Source: Fusobacterium varium
Lineage (GTDB): Bacteria > Fusobacteriota > Fusobacteriia > Fusobacteriales > Fusobacteriaceae
DNA length: 64,000 nucleotides
Reading direction: 5' to 3'
NCBI GenBank assembly: GCA_002356455.1
Contig: AP017968.1
Location: forward strand, 992,001 to 1,056,000
Both the position numbers and the translations under genes were made by a program. The notes below the pieces were generated by a model. It saw nothing but the letters and a program-made list of their open reading frames with translations. It made no database searches and was not told the origin of the DNA. Shown one piece after another: positions 8,691 through 18,018 of the stretch; the stretch's first letter is position 1; each line of letters begins with the position of its first letter.

Positions 8691-9030
8691 TAAAAAAGAA
8701 GATTTCAAATGCTGAATTTTTTTATGGGAATATAAAATATGAAGAAGAAAAGGCAGATGCAATGGTACAATTCATAAAAGAATTTTAGAATATAGAAAAT
8801 TGATATTTTATAGGTAATCCAATTGGTTTGCTTTGCCCAATGAAATATTAAAAAGTGTTCAATAATAAAGAATTTAAAGTAACAAGAGAAAGTAAAATAG
8901 CAAAGGAGGTTGGATTTAATGCAGAGTTATTCAGAGTGATCATGGAATTGAATTTAATAATCTGGTTATTAAAGAAAAGCTTGATACTTTTGAAATAATG
9001 GGTGATAATACAATAAATGATACAGAATAA
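8691..9030 (+). pseudogene. degraded coding remnants between IS91-like array and kinase gene
   Basis: Two protein-like stretches survive here. One frame ends with EEEKADAMVQFIKEF at a TAG (8786-8788). Farther on, SKIAKEVGFNAELFRV is followed, after a shift of reading frame near 8935, by SDHGIEFNNLVIKEKLDTFE and a stop at 9028-9030. The second piece faintly recalls ACT-like regulatory domains, but I cannot name the parent genes. They look like ends of genes eroded around the insertion. Confidence 0.4.
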
Positions 9031-9042
9031 GAGGTGAATTAG

Positions 9043-10347
9043 ATGAAAGAGACATATTTTCAAAATTATCTTGTTGAAAATTATACACTTATTGCAATGG
9101 TAGTGGGCTCATATTTTGTTATTTCCATGAAATCAGCAGTGGAGATATTTATAAAAAAACGAATGGTTATAAATATGACTCTACTCTTGATTCTCTCTAT
9201 AGCAGAGTTTTATATGAATTATCTTAAAGAACAAGCTGTGATAGGATTGTCTTTTATAATAGCAGGAATAATATACTATTCATTAAAACCTTTAGTTATG
9301 GCTATAATTATAAATATAGTGGAGCCTAAAAATAAATTAATTTATATTCCTGTAATAGTGAATTTCTTTTTTTACTGTAATGCATTTTTAAGGAATAAGG
9401 TATTTTATTTTGGAGCTGATGGAAGTATTGAACTTGGACCTTGGGGATATGCTTTTATTGTTACAAATTGGATATATTGGATTATCTTTCTTCTTGTGTT
9501 GAATCTTAAATTTTATAAAAATATAGAGGTAAATCATCTTCAAGCTTTCTTTTGTATAGCGTGGCTGATGACTGCAAATATTATGGAATCAATAGGGATG
9601 AAACCAGGGATATTGAATGAAACTTATGCTGTAGCTTTTTTATTTTATTATCTTATAATACATGTACGTATATCTCAACAGATAAATGAAGAAAAGGAAA
9701 TAAAGATAAGAGAACAAAGAATGTCATTGATGCTTTCACAAATACAGCCTCATTTTTTATATAATACATTAAATACTATAACTGCACTTTGCCGAGCAAA
9801 TCCAAAACTTGCAGAGGAAACGACTATAAAGTTTTCTGGATATCTTAGGGAAAATATGTATAGCATGGGTGAAAATGACACACAGCTTTTTTCTAAAGAA
9901 TTAGAGCATACAAATGTATATCTTGATATAGAAAAACTTAGATTTGGGGATAGGGTAAATGTGGAATATGACATAAAGTCAGATGATTTTAATATGCCAA
10001 CCCTTACATTACAGCCAATTGTAGAAAATGCAGTAAAACATGGAATATGTAACAAACTTGAAGGGGGAACTATAAAAATTTCTACAGAAAAGAAAGGTAG
10101 AGATTATATAATAACAGTTTCAGATAATGGGATAGGTTTTGAAATAGAAAAAATATTAAGTGATGGAAGGTTACATGTTGGCATACATAATGTAAAAGAA
10201 AGGTTGAAAAGTATTGTTAAGGCAGAGCTTGAAATTACAAGTTTTATAGGAATTGGAACAATTGTAAAAATTATTATACCTGGAGAAAGAAAAAATATAA
10301 GATTGGAGAGTGGAAAAAGACGTGAAATATTTAGTATTGGACGATGA
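9043..10347 (+). CDS. LytS/YpdA-type sensor histidine kinase
   Basis: 434 residues. The first 210 contain about six hydrophobic membrane segments without an obvious extracellular domain. A His_kinase-type dimerisation motif follows (QIQPHFLYNTLNTI, phosphoacceptor His237), then an HATPase_c domain with N-box LTLQPIVENAVKHG and G-box SDNGIGF. This is the LytS/YpdA class. The start has the Shine-Dalgarno GAGGTG. The gene overlaps the response regulator by 38 nt and precedes an NhaC antiporter, so it may respond to cation, pH or metabolite status; that is inferred only from position. Confidence 0.88.
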   Translation: MKETYFQNYLVENYTLIAMVVGSYFVISMKSAVEIFIKKRMVINMTLLLILSIAEFYMNYLKEQAVIGLSFIIAGIIYYSLKPLVMAIIINIVEPKNKLIYIPVIVNFFFYCNAFLRNKVFYFGADGSIELGPWGYAFIVTNWIYWIIFLLVLNLKFYKNIEVNHLQAFFCIAWLMTANIMESIGMKPGILNETYAVAFLFYYLIIHVRISQQINEEKEIKIREQRMSLMLSQIQPHFLYNTLNTITALCRANPKLAEETTIKFSGYLRENMYSMGENDTQLFSKELEHTNVYLDIEKLRFGDRVNVEYDIKSDDFNMPTLTLQPIVENAVKHGICNKLEGGTIKISTEKKGRDYIITVSDNGIGFEIEKILSDGRLHVGIHNVKERLKSIVKAELEITSFIGIGTIVKIIIPGERKNIRLESGKRREIFSIGR

Positions 10348-11128
10348 GATACTTGCAGCAGAATATCTTGCAGCATTAATACGCGAAGTTGATGAAAGAG
10401 CAGAAGTCGTAACAGCAATTAATCCTGTTAAGGCTCTTGAACTTACTGAACAGCAGTTTGATGTGTGTTTTATTGATATACAAATGCCAGGATTAAATGG
10501 TATAGATTTTGCAAATAAACTTAAAAAATTGTATCCAAAAACTAACTTTATATTTGTGACTGGCTATTCAGATTATATGGGAGAAGCTTTTAAAGTAGAT
10601 GCCAGTGATTATATAATGAAGCCAGCGAATGTGGAACAGATACATCATGCACTTGAAAATCTTAGATATTCTGTACCTGAAAGTCTAGGAAAAGAAGAAA
10701 AAAAGAGAATACAGATAACCTGTTTTGGAAATTTTGATATACTTATAGATGGAAAACCTGTGAAATTTAAATTTGATAAGACAAAGGAGCTTTTGGCATA
10801 TCTTGTTCATAGAAAGGGAGCAAGATGTACTTCAAAAGAAGTAATTGTAAATCTATGGGAAGAAGAGGGGCATGATTCTTATTATAGAATGCTAAAAAAA
10901 GACTTGCAAGATGTGTTAAATAAACTGGGGTGTGGAAAAATAATATATAGCGAAAGAGGGCAAATTGGACTTTCAAACTTAGAATATATTCAGTGTGATT
11001 ATTTTAAATGGGGAGAAAATATTGTAGAGGGCAGGAAACTCTATCATGGAGAATATATGGCTCAATATTCTTGGGGAAAAGAAGTTAATGCTTTTATAGA
11101 AATGGATAAATATCAAAATAAATATTAA
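10310..11128 (+). CDS. response regulator with SARP/BTAD-like output domain
   Basis: 272 residues. Residues 5-120 form a receiver domain: acidic pair D11-D12, phosphoacceptor D56 in FIDIQMPG, and a conserved Lys in YIMKPAN. From about residue 130 there is a Trans_reg_C-like winged helix (ITCFGNFDILIDGKPVKF, then KELLAYLVHRKGA) resembling the SARP/AfsR N-domain, not the LytTR domain that usually partners LytS kinases. The start is GTG at 10310 inside the kinase gene; GTG at 10322 is an alternative. Kinase and regulator are translationally coupled by overlap. Confidence 0.85.
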   Translation: MEKDVKYLVLDDEILAAEYLAALIREVDERAEVVTAINPVKALELTEQQFDVCFIDIQMPGLNGIDFANKLKKLYPKTNFIFVTGYSDYMGEAFKVDASDYIMKPANVEQIHHALENLRYSVPESLGKEEKKRIQITCFGNFDILIDGKPVKFKFDKTKELLAYLVHRKGARCTSKEVIVNLWEEEGHDSYYRMLKKDLQDVLNKLGCGKIIYSERGQIGLSNLEYIQCDYFKWGENIVEGRKLYHGEYMAQYSWGKEVNAFIEMDKYQNKY

Positions 11129-11229
11129 AAAATTTAATTAATATTCATACTTATTGACACTTCCTTGACGGAGATACTGTTATACTAAATTATAATTTTA
11201 TATATTATAACATTTTTGGAGGTGTTTTG

Positions 11230-12762
11230 ATGAGCGAAAAGAACAAAACAGTCAGATTACCTAATAAAGCGGAAGCTATTATTCCAATTGTTTTTCTTCT
11301 GACAATAATGATTACAAACTATGCACTTGGCTGGGGACTGGATCCTCATATTCCTGTAACTCTTTCATGTGGAGTTGCTATGATTATTGGAAAGTTGTGT
11401 GGATACAATTATAAAGAAATGCTTGCATCAGGTCTTGAAGCGATCAACCAATCACTTGAAGCAATAATTATTATCCTTTTAGTTGGGTGTTTGATTGGTT
11501 CATTTACTGCATGTGGAACTATTCCAGCTGTAGTATATTATGGACTTAAATTATTTACACCAGCTATATTTCTTCCATTTGTAACAATTCTTTGTGCAGT
11601 TGTAGGGATTGCACTTGGATCAGCTTGGACTGTGTCAGCAACACTTGGAATTGCATTTATGGCGATAGGAACAACAATGGGGCTAAATCCAGCACTTATT
11701 GCAGGAGCCATTCTTTCAGGAGCATGTTGTGGTGATAAATTTTCACCTCTTTCAGATTCAACAAATTTAGCTGCTGGTTCTGCACAGACTGGACTTTTTG
11801 ATCATGTGGCTGCTATGGTGACTACAACCTTGCCAAGTCTAATTATAGCAATAGTTATATTTGGATTTTTCTCATTTTCAAAGGTTGAAACTTATGACCC
11901 TACACTTGCAAATGAGTTATCAGCTGCAATCATTGAACATTATACATACATGAGTCCAATTCTTCTTATTCCTATTTTACTGATTATAGTAGTAGCAGTA
12001 ATAAAGATGCCAGCTATACCTTCAGTAGTGCTACTTTCATTGATTGGATGTGCATTTGCTTTAATCTTCCAAGGTGCTGGAATTGCTGACTGTATCAAAA
12101 TGCTGCACTATGGATATGAAGCTGAGTCAGGAAATGCACTATTCACAAAGCTTGTAAATAGAGGTGGTATGGATAGTATGCTTTGGACAAATAATCTTGT
12201 AATAGTTGCCGTTGCTTTTGGTGGAATACTTCAAAAGATTGGTTCAGTAGAATCACTTCTTGGTGGACTGATAAAGAAAGTTAAGACTCCATTCCAGTTA
12301 GTTGTTGTTACAGTTGTAACTTCAATGTTTTGTATCACAAGCATGTGTGACCAATATTTAGGATTAATAATTCCAGCATCAATGTATAAGGATAACTTTG
12401 ACGAAATGGGTCTTGGCAGAAACATGCTTTCAAGAACATTAGAAGATGGAGGTACTTTGTGGTCACCACTTATTCCTTGGTCATCTTGTGGGGCATATCA
12501 TGCAGCAGTACTTGGAGTTCCAACACTTTCATATTTGCCATATTGCTTTATGAATATAATAAATCCTATTTATGCCATTGTTACTTTAAGCTGGGGAGGA
12601 AATATTTTATACGCTGATGGTTCAAGAACAAACATGTTTGGTAAGTTAAAAAAAGGTCGTGGACCTGCTGAGGCACCTGAGGAAGCATATGAAAAAGCTA
12701 TGAAAGCTCTTTCAAGGATAAGAAACGCTGAAAATTATAATGGTCTACAAAAAACTAGCTAA
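11230..12762 (+). CDS. nhaC: NhaC family Na+/H+ antiporter
   Basis: About 510 residues with some 11-12 hydrophobic segments. The NhaC core is clear: GSAWTVSATLGIAF, then GAILSGACCGDKFSPLSD, and later CDQYLGLIIP and EDGGTLWSPLIPWSSC. Members exchange Na+ for protons, sometimes coupled to malate/lactate or amino acid exchange. The ATG at 11230 has GGAGGT six nt upstream and is preferred over the TTG at 11227. A TTGACA at 11153-11158 suggests its own promoter, but the -10 spacing is poor. It follows a two-component system, a likely regulator. Confidence 0.88.
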   Translation: MSEKNKTVRLPNKAEAIIPIVFLLTIMITNYALGWGLDPHIPVTLSCGVAMIIGKLCGYNYKEMLASGLEAINQSLEAIIIILLVGCLIGSFTACGTIPAVVYYGLKLFTPAIFLPFVTILCAVVGIALGSAWTVSATLGIAFMAIGTTMGLNPALIAGAILSGACCGDKFSPLSDSTNLAAGSAQTGLFDHVAAMVTTTLPSLIIAIVIFGFFSFSKVETYDPTLANELSAAIIEHYTYMSPILLIPILLIIVVAVIKMPAIPSVVLLSLIGCAFALIFQGAGIADCIKMLHYGYEAESGNALFTKLVNRGGMDSMLWTNNLVIVAVAFGGILQKIGSVESLLGGLIKKVKTPFQLVVVTVVTSMFCITSMCDQYLGLIIPASMYKDNFDEMGLGRNMLSRTLEDGGTLWSPLIPWSSCGAYHAAVLGVPTLSYLPYCFMNIINPIYAIVTLSWGGNILYADGSRTNMFGKLKKGRGPAEAPEEAYEKAMKALSRIRNAENYNGLQKTS

Positions 12763-12790
12763 CACTATCTAAATATGTAGGGGAAATATT

Positions 12791-13210
12791 ATGAACTATT
12801 ACGGAATTATACCAAAACGAAAATTATGGGTAAAAATTGGAATTATAATCTTTGGTATTTATACTATTTATAATTCAGTTATAAATAGTAACTTGTTTTA
12901 CTTTCCATTTGGAATTATTATGATTCTAGTTACTTTTTCTGATAGAAAACATATAATTTCACAAGAAGGTGTGGATATTCTTTACACCATTTGTGGGATT
13001 CAGTTCCATAATATATGGAACTGGAGTGAAATAAATACGATTCATACAGATTCAATCAGATCTAAACCAAATGTAGAATTGCATATTGGGAAGGATGTGA
13101 TATCTAGAAGGTTTATTTTATCAAATGTTGATGCTAACAAAGTAATAACTATTATAAGTAAAATGAATTCTAAGATTTATATTACAGAATTGAATAAAAA
13201 AGAGAAATAA
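12791..13210 (+). CDS. small membrane protein with PH-like tail, unknown function
   Basis: 139 residues. Two hydrophobic segments (about 12-30 and 34-47) are followed by a beta-rich cytoplasmic portion (KHIISQEGVDILYTICG, then FHNIWNWSEINTI) resembling bacterial PH-like membrane proteins. Shine-Dalgarno AGGGGA precedes the start. It lies 28 nt after nhaC and ends at a bidirectional terminator, so it is probably in that operon. No specific function is recognised. Confidence 0.65.
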   Translation: MNYYGIIPKRKLWVKIGIIIFGIYTIYNSVINSNLFYFPFGIIMILVTFSDRKHIISQEGVDILYTICGIQFHNIWNWSEINTIHTDSIRSKPNVELHIGKDVISRRFILSNVDANKVITIISKMNSKIYITELNKKEK

Positions 13211-13250
13211 TAATGATAAATATATGAAAAAAAGAAAAAGGAAAATAAAA

Positions 13251-13275
13251 AAGCTGCCAACAGGCAGCTTTTTTT
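13251..13275. terminator. bidirectional terminator between small membrane gene and fplA
   Basis: AAGCTGCC (13251-13258) pairs with GGCAGCTT (13263-13270) around a 4-nt loop, with T residues downstream and A residues upstream. It serves both convergent genes. Confidence 0.9.
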
Positions 13276-15589
13276 AATCAAATATATATCCTATACTGAA
13301 TTGAGATATGACATCTCCTTTTTTATTGTCTTTAGAAACAGAAAATTCAATAGGTCCAAACATAGTTTCATAAGTTAAAGAGAGAGCAAATCCCTGATGA
13401 TAATCTTCCCAAAGAAGTGTTTTATCTTTATCCATGGCATCACTTTTTTCTCTGGCTTCTCTATATGTACCTATGTTCCAATTAGTACCTATATAAAGAT
13501 TTGTAGATAGTTCATAGTCTAGTCCCAATCTTCCTATAAGGAATTGATCAACAAGTTTTTGATGTACTTCATAACCATAGAATGCAAATTCCTTATTTTT
13601 AATATTATTTTTAGTACCACCAAGTTTTATATATTGATCAAGCAGAATATTATCTCCAGAAATAACCCCACCATAAAATCCGTAAGAAAAATTAAATTTT
13701 TTATTTATTGGAACATAGCCGTCAAACTGATAAAGAGGTCCGTAAAAATTTGATTTAGAAGCTCCAAATGTTCCTCCCCATACATAGTTCAGTTCGCCTT
13801 TTACTCCAGATGTAGGGCGTCTTCCCCCATCAAGTCTATCTAAAGATAATCTGAAAAAGGCTTCATTATAATTTTTAGAATATTCAAATTCTTCTGTCCA
13901 AGTAAATCCAGTCTCCTGTTCAAGTTTTGAATAATTTACAGCTATACCATAAGAAGCCAGAAGCTGATTATCATATTGAGTAAGAACTCCAGTTTCAAAT
14001 CTTAAAGCTTTATTAGTATAGTCTGCTATTTTTTTTGTACCATCATATAAATAGAGTGGTGATTCTTTATAACTTGCATTAGCAAAAATTCCAATTTTAT
14101 TTGAAACTCCATAATAGAAAAAATTATGAGTTGATAATCCAAGATAATCTCCAAATTGAGCATCTATTGTACTACTGCTACCAAGTTTTTTTGCATTTGA
14201 CAGTTCAGTTCCAATATTAAAAGTAGTTCCATAACCAGTAGCATAGCTTGCACCTATTCCAAAGACATTTGCAGGATTTATATCAGCATCAAGCACTAAA
14301 GTTGTTCCTTCAAATTCATAGTAAATTTTATTAATGAAATCTATTCCATATAATTTTAACATTATATCTTCCATTTCCTCAGTAGTTAATGGTTTATTTT
14401 TATATTTTTCTAAAAGATTATTTACTATTTCTTGTTTATCTTGTGAAAATTTATTTGAATAAACAATGTTTTCAATAATAATATTCTTTTCATGAAGGGG
14501 AGCTTCAGCCATTTTCTCTTTTTTAGGAAGCTTTTTTAAATCTTCTATTTTTTCTTGAGCAGCCTTAAGCCCAAGAGTTATAAATTCTCTTCCTCTTTTC
14601 ATATCAGTAGCATTATATGATTGGATATCGGGAGAAATAAGAATAGTTGCCATTTCTCTCTGCTGCTGAGTAGAAGAAGCACTTTGTATTGTTACCAATT
14701 GATTCATAACACTGAGAATATTATAATCCTTGTTATCTTTTACTTCATTTCCAACATCACTGGCGATTACTATATCAGCTCCCATAGCAATAACATCTTC
14801 TACAGGAAGATTTCTTGTAATCAAACCATCTACATAAAGGTTGCCATCTATTTCCACTGGATCAAGAATAGTAGGAATAGCAACACTTGCAGTTATAGCT
14901 CGGGCTAAGTCACCATGAGAAAGGGCAACAGCCTTACCAGAGTTTAAATCAGTTGCTACGATTCTTAAAGGAATAGGTAATTTATCAAAATCATTGATAT
15001 CTTCTACATTGGCAAGTAATTTTTTTAATCTTAAATATATCATTTCTGTACTTCCAAATCCTTTTGGAAGAGAAAGGTTAAATTCTTTATCATATCTTAC
15101 AGAAGCGGCATATTTGTGACTGTTTAATTTCTTTTCAAGAGGAACTTTTTTACTGTCAAGTTCTCCACTTATGTATCCATTCCAGTTTATATCTATCAGA
15201 ATATTTTCTATCTGTGCAGGAGTATATCCAGCAGAGTAAAGAGCGGCAACTACAGCTCCCATACTTGTACCTGTGATATAGTCGATTTTAATATTTTGTT
15301 CTTCAAGTATTTTAAGAACTCCAACATGAGCAAGCCCTTTTGCTCCACCACCACTAAGTGCAAGCCCAATTTTTACTTCTGATTTATTCTTTTTTAGTTT
15401 AACTGCTTTTGTTTTTTCTAATGTTTGTATTTTTTCTTCTAAAAGTTTTATTTGAGATTTTAATTTATCTATTTCAATATCTTCTTCAAAAGTTATATTA
15501 TTATTTATTGATTGTAAATTTGAAAAACTTTTAGAAGGTATCAATCCTATGAAAAGTATAATAAAAATAAGAAGAAACTTTCTCTTCAT
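13274..15589 (-). CDS. fplA: FplA-like type Vd autotransporter phospholipase (patatin, POTRA, barrel)
   Basis: 771 residues. Residues 1-23 are a signal peptide. A coiled coil lies at about 36-65. The patatin domain has the oxyanion loop SGGGAKG (79-85), nucleophile Ser109 in GTSMG and catalytic Asp254 in VDGL. A POTRA-like segment (about 370-430) leads to a 16-strand BamA-like beta-barrel ending FSIGYIFD. This matches FplA, the Fusobacterium nucleatum surface phospholipase A1 autotransporter (about 760 residues, the same Ser-Asp spacing as I recall it). It should hydrolyse phospholipids at the cell surface. Monocistronic, with a convergent neighbour sharing its terminator. Confidence 0.93.
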   Translation of the reverse strand: MKRKFLLIFIILFIGLIPSKSFSNLQSINNNITFEEDIEIDKLKSQIKLLEEKIQTLEKTKAVKLKKNKSEVKIGLALSGGGAKGLAHVGVLKILEEQNIKIDYITGTSMGAVVAALYSAGYTPAQIENILIDINWNGYISGELDSKKVPLEKKLNSHKYAASVRYDKEFNLSLPKGFGSTEMIYLRLKKLLANVEDINDFDKLPIPLRIVATDLNSGKAVALSHGDLARAITASVAIPTILDPVEIDGNLYVDGLITRNLPVEDVIAMGADIVIASDVGNEVKDNKDYNILSVMNQLVTIQSASSTQQQREMATILISPDIQSYNATDMKRGREFITLGLKAAQEKIEDLKKLPKKEKMAEAPLHEKNIIIENIVYSNKFSQDKQEIVNNLLEKYKNKPLTTEEMEDIMLKLYGIDFINKIYYEFEGTTLVLDADINPANVFGIGASYATGYGTTFNIGTELSNAKKLGSSSTIDAQFGDYLGLSTHNFFYYGVSNKIGIFANASYKESPLYLYDGTKKIADYTNKALRFETGVLTQYDNQLLASYGIAVNYSKLEQETGFTWTEEFEYSKNYNEAFFRLSLDRLDGGRRPTSGVKGELNYVWGGTFGASKSNFYGPLYQFDGYVPINKKFNFSYGFYGGVISGDNILLDQYIKLGGTKNNIKNKEFAFYGYEVHQKLVDQFLIGRLGLDYELSTNLYIGTNWNIGTYREAREKSDAMDKDKTLLWEDYHQGFALSLTYETMFGPIEFSVSKDNKKGDVISQFSIGYIFD

Positions 15590-15684
15590 GAAATCCTCCT
15601 AGCGTAATATTTTAGTAGTGTCTTAACATATAATCTATATTATATCAATTTTTCATAATAAATAAAATAAGAAATATCTTAAAT

Positions 15685-15713
15685 TTGATTTTTAGTGGTA
15701 AAAATGTTATAAT
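15685..15713 (+). promoter_or_regulatory. pnp promoter with extended -10
   Basis: TTGATT (15685-15690), a 17-nt spacer, and TATAAT (15708-15713) preceded by TG one base away. Transcription would start near 15720, a few bases before the long leader hairpin. Confidence 0.8.
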
Positions 15714-15726
15714 TACTAGAAAACCA

Positions 15727-15809
15727 AAACTTAAAAGATTGTAAGTAGTAAGAGGTAAAAGGTGAACAGCACTTCTGCTTTTACTCCTTATTATTTACCT
15801 TTTAAGTTT
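15727..15809 (+). promoter_or_regulatory. long hairpin in pnp 5' leader (candidate RNase III/PNPase autoregulation site)
   Basis: The 5' arm (15727-15761) pairs with the 3' arm (15778-15809) almost end to end: 11 perfect outer pairs, a bulge of 2-3 nt, then about 20 more pairs with several G-U pairs and one mismatch. It sits between the promoter and the Shine-Dalgarno (AGGAGG, about 15835). It lacks the T-tract of a terminator. In E. coli, pnp is autoregulated through RNase III cleavage of a leader hairpin, and this has the right place and length. Confidence 0.7.
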
Positions 15810-15844
15810 CAAAGGAGATTAAAAGAAAATAATAGGAGGAATTT

Positions 15845-17944
15845 ATGTTTGATGAGAAAAAAGTTGAACTAGAACTAGCTGGAAGAACGCTAAGTTTTTC
15901 AACTGGAAAAATAGCAAGACAATCTTGCGGAGCTGTAATGGTTCAATATGGGGAGACTGTACTGTTAAGTACTGTAAACCGTAGTAAAGAGCCAAGAAAA
16001 GGGGCTGATTTTTTCCCTTTAACAGTTGATTATATTGAAAAATTTTATGCTGCTGGAAAATTTCCGGGAGGATTCAATAAAAGAGAAGGAAGACCTTCAA
16101 CAAATGCAACATTGACAGCAAGACTTATAGACAGACCTATAAGACCAATGTTTCCAGAAGGATTTAATCATGATGTACATATTGTAAATACTGTATTTTC
16201 ATATGATGAAAAAAATACACCTGATTATTTAGGAATAATAGGATCTTCAATGGCACTTATGCTTTCTGATCTTCCATTCCTAGGACCAGTAGCAGGGGTT
16301 GTAGTAGGATATAAAAATGGAGAATTTATTTTAAATCCAACTCCAGAAGAGTTAGAAACAAGTGATCTTGAATTATCAGTAGCAGGATCAAAAGATGCTG
16401 TAAATATGGTTGAAGCAGGAGCTAAAGAATTAGATGAAGAAACTATGCTTGCTGCAATAATGTTTGCTCATGAGAATATTAAAAAAATCTGTGCTTTTCA
16501 AGAGGAATTTGCAAAAATAGCTGGAAAAGAAAAAATAGATTTTGTTAAAAAAGAAGTTTTACCATTGGTAAAAGACTTTATAGATGAAAAAGGAATGGAA
16601 AGATTAAAAGATGCTGTTCTTACTTTAGGTAAAAAAGCAAGAGAAGAAGCAGTTGATTCATTAGAAGAAGAATTAATGGAAGCATTTATTCTTGAAAATT
16701 ATGAAGGTGTTGAAGAAGAGGATATTCCAGAAGAAGTAATTGGAGAATTCAAAGGATATTATCATGATCTTATGAAGAAACTGGTTAGAGAAGCTATTCT
16801 TTATCACAAGCATAGAGTAGATGGAAGAAAAACTACTGAAATAAGACCATTATTTGCTGAAACAGGAGTTCTTCCTATTCCTCACGGATCAGCAATGTTT
16901 ACAAGAGGAGAAACTCAAGCTGTTGTTGTAACAACTTTAGGAACTAAAGAAGATGAGCAATTAGTTGATGACTTAGAAAAAGAATACTTTAAAAAATTCT
17001 ATCTTCATTATAACTTCCCTCCATATTCAGTAGGAGAAACAGGAAGAATGGGATCACCTGGTAGAAGAGAATTAGGACATGGATCTCTTGCTGAAAGAGC
17101 TCTTAGCTATGTAATTCCATCAGAAGAAGAATTTCCATATACTATAAGAGTAGTATCTGAAATAACAGAATCAAATGGATCTTCTTCTCAAGCATCTATA
17201 TGTGGAGGATCGCTTTCACTTATGGCTGCAGGAGTACCTATTAAAGAGCATGTAGCTGGAATAGCTATGGGGCTTATTAAAGAAGGAGAAGAATTTACTG
17301 TATTGACAGATATTATGGGACTTGAGGATCACTTGGGAGATATGGACTTTAAAGTGGCAGGAACTAAAAAAGGTATAACTGCACTTCAAATGGATATTAA
17401 GATAACAGGAATAACAGAAGAAATAATGAGAATAGCTTTAAAGCAAGCATTAGATGCTAGAAATGAGATATTAATTGTTATGAATAATGCTATTTCTAAA
17501 CCAGCAGATCTTAGACCTAATGTACCTAGAATACATCAAATGAAAATAGCTACAGATAAAATAGCTGCATTAATTGGACCTGGAGGAAAAAATATCAAAG
17601 GAATTATAGAAAAAACAGGAGCAACTATTGACATCAGTGATGATGGTAACGTTTCTATTTTCTCTAAAGATGAAGAAGTGCTAAAAGAAACAATCACTCT
17701 TGTAAACGCATTTGTAAAAGATGTAGAGGTAGGAGAAATATATAATGGAAGAGTAGTAAATATTGCTAAATTTGGAGCGTTTATGGAAATACTTCCTGGA
17801 AAAGAAGGACTTCTTCATGTTTCTGAAATTTCAAATGAAAGAGTGGCAAATGTAGAAGATGTATTAAAAGTTGGAGATAGATTTGATGTAAAAGTTATTT
17901 CAACTGAAAATGGAAAAATTAGTTTAAGTAAAAAGAAAATTTAG
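15845..17944 (+). CDS. pnp: polyribonucleotide nucleotidyltransferase (PNPase)
   Basis: 699 residues, full length. It phosphorolytically degrades RNA 3' to 5'. Two RNase PH domains flank a helical domain; landmarks are the [20 protein letters not shown] segment of the first core and [18 protein letters not shown] of the second. A KH domain (about 555-615, [11 protein letters not shown]) and an S1 domain (about 622-695, [16 protein letters not shown]) close the protein. The start has AGGAGG at good spacing. It leads a housekeeping run with rimO and pgsA. The leader hairpin suggests post-transcriptional autoregulation. Confidence 0.97.
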   Translation: MFDEKKVELELAGRTLSFSTGKIARQSCGAVMVQYGETVLLSTVNRSKEPRKGADFFPLTVDYIEKFYAAGKFPGGFNKREGRPSTNATLTARLIDRPIRPMFPEGFNHDVHIVNTVFSYDEKNTPDYLGIIGSSMALMLSDLPFLGPVAGVVVGYKNGEFILNPTPEELETSDLELSVAGSKDAVNMVEAGAKELDEETMLAAIMFAHENIKKICAFQEEFAKIAGKEKIDFVKKEVLPLVKDFIDEKGMERLKDAVLTLGKKAREEAVDSLEEELMEAFILENYEGVEEEDIPEEVIGEFKGYYHDLMKKLVREAILYHKHRVDGRKTTEIRPLFAETGVLPIPHGSAMFTRGETQAVVVTTLGTKEDEQLVDDLEKEYFKKFYLHYNFPPYSVGETGRMGSPGRRELGHGSLAERALSYVIPSEEEFPYTIRVVSEITESNGSSSQASICGGSLSLMAAGVPIKEHVAGIAMGLIKEGEEFTVLTDIMGLEDHLGDMDFKVAGTKKGITALQMDIKITGITEEIMRIALKQALDARNEILIVMNNAISKPADLRPNVPRIHQMKIATDKIAALIGPGGKNIKGIIEKTGATIDISDDGNVSIFSKDEEVLKETITLVNAFVKDVEVGEIYNGRVVNIAKFGAFMEILPGKEGLLHVSEISNERVANVEDVLKVGDRFDVKVISTENGKISLSKKKI

Positions 17945-17954
17945 TTCTTTATAC

Positions 17955-17988
17955 AAAGAGAACACAGATATTTTTCTGTGTTCTCTTT
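17955..17988. terminator. perfect 13-bp hairpin between pnp and rimO
   Basis: AAAGAGAACACAG (17955-17967) and its exact complement (17976-17988) surround an 8-nt loop. Only three T residues end the stem and no T-tract follows, so termination may be partial. It could also protect or process the pnp 3' end. Confidence 0.65.
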
Positions 17989-18018
17989 AGTATGAGGTTA
18001 TTTTAGATGAGGTGAAGG

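Noticed and set aside
8680-9042. A small intact gene between the IS91-like array and the kinase
   Set aside because: Protein-like stretches exist but are in different frames with stops and no start with ribosome site; better described as remnants.
17955-17988. Operator or riboswitch between pnp and rimO
   Set aside because: Simple perfect hairpin without conserved riboswitch elements; a weak terminator or RNA-stability element is enough.
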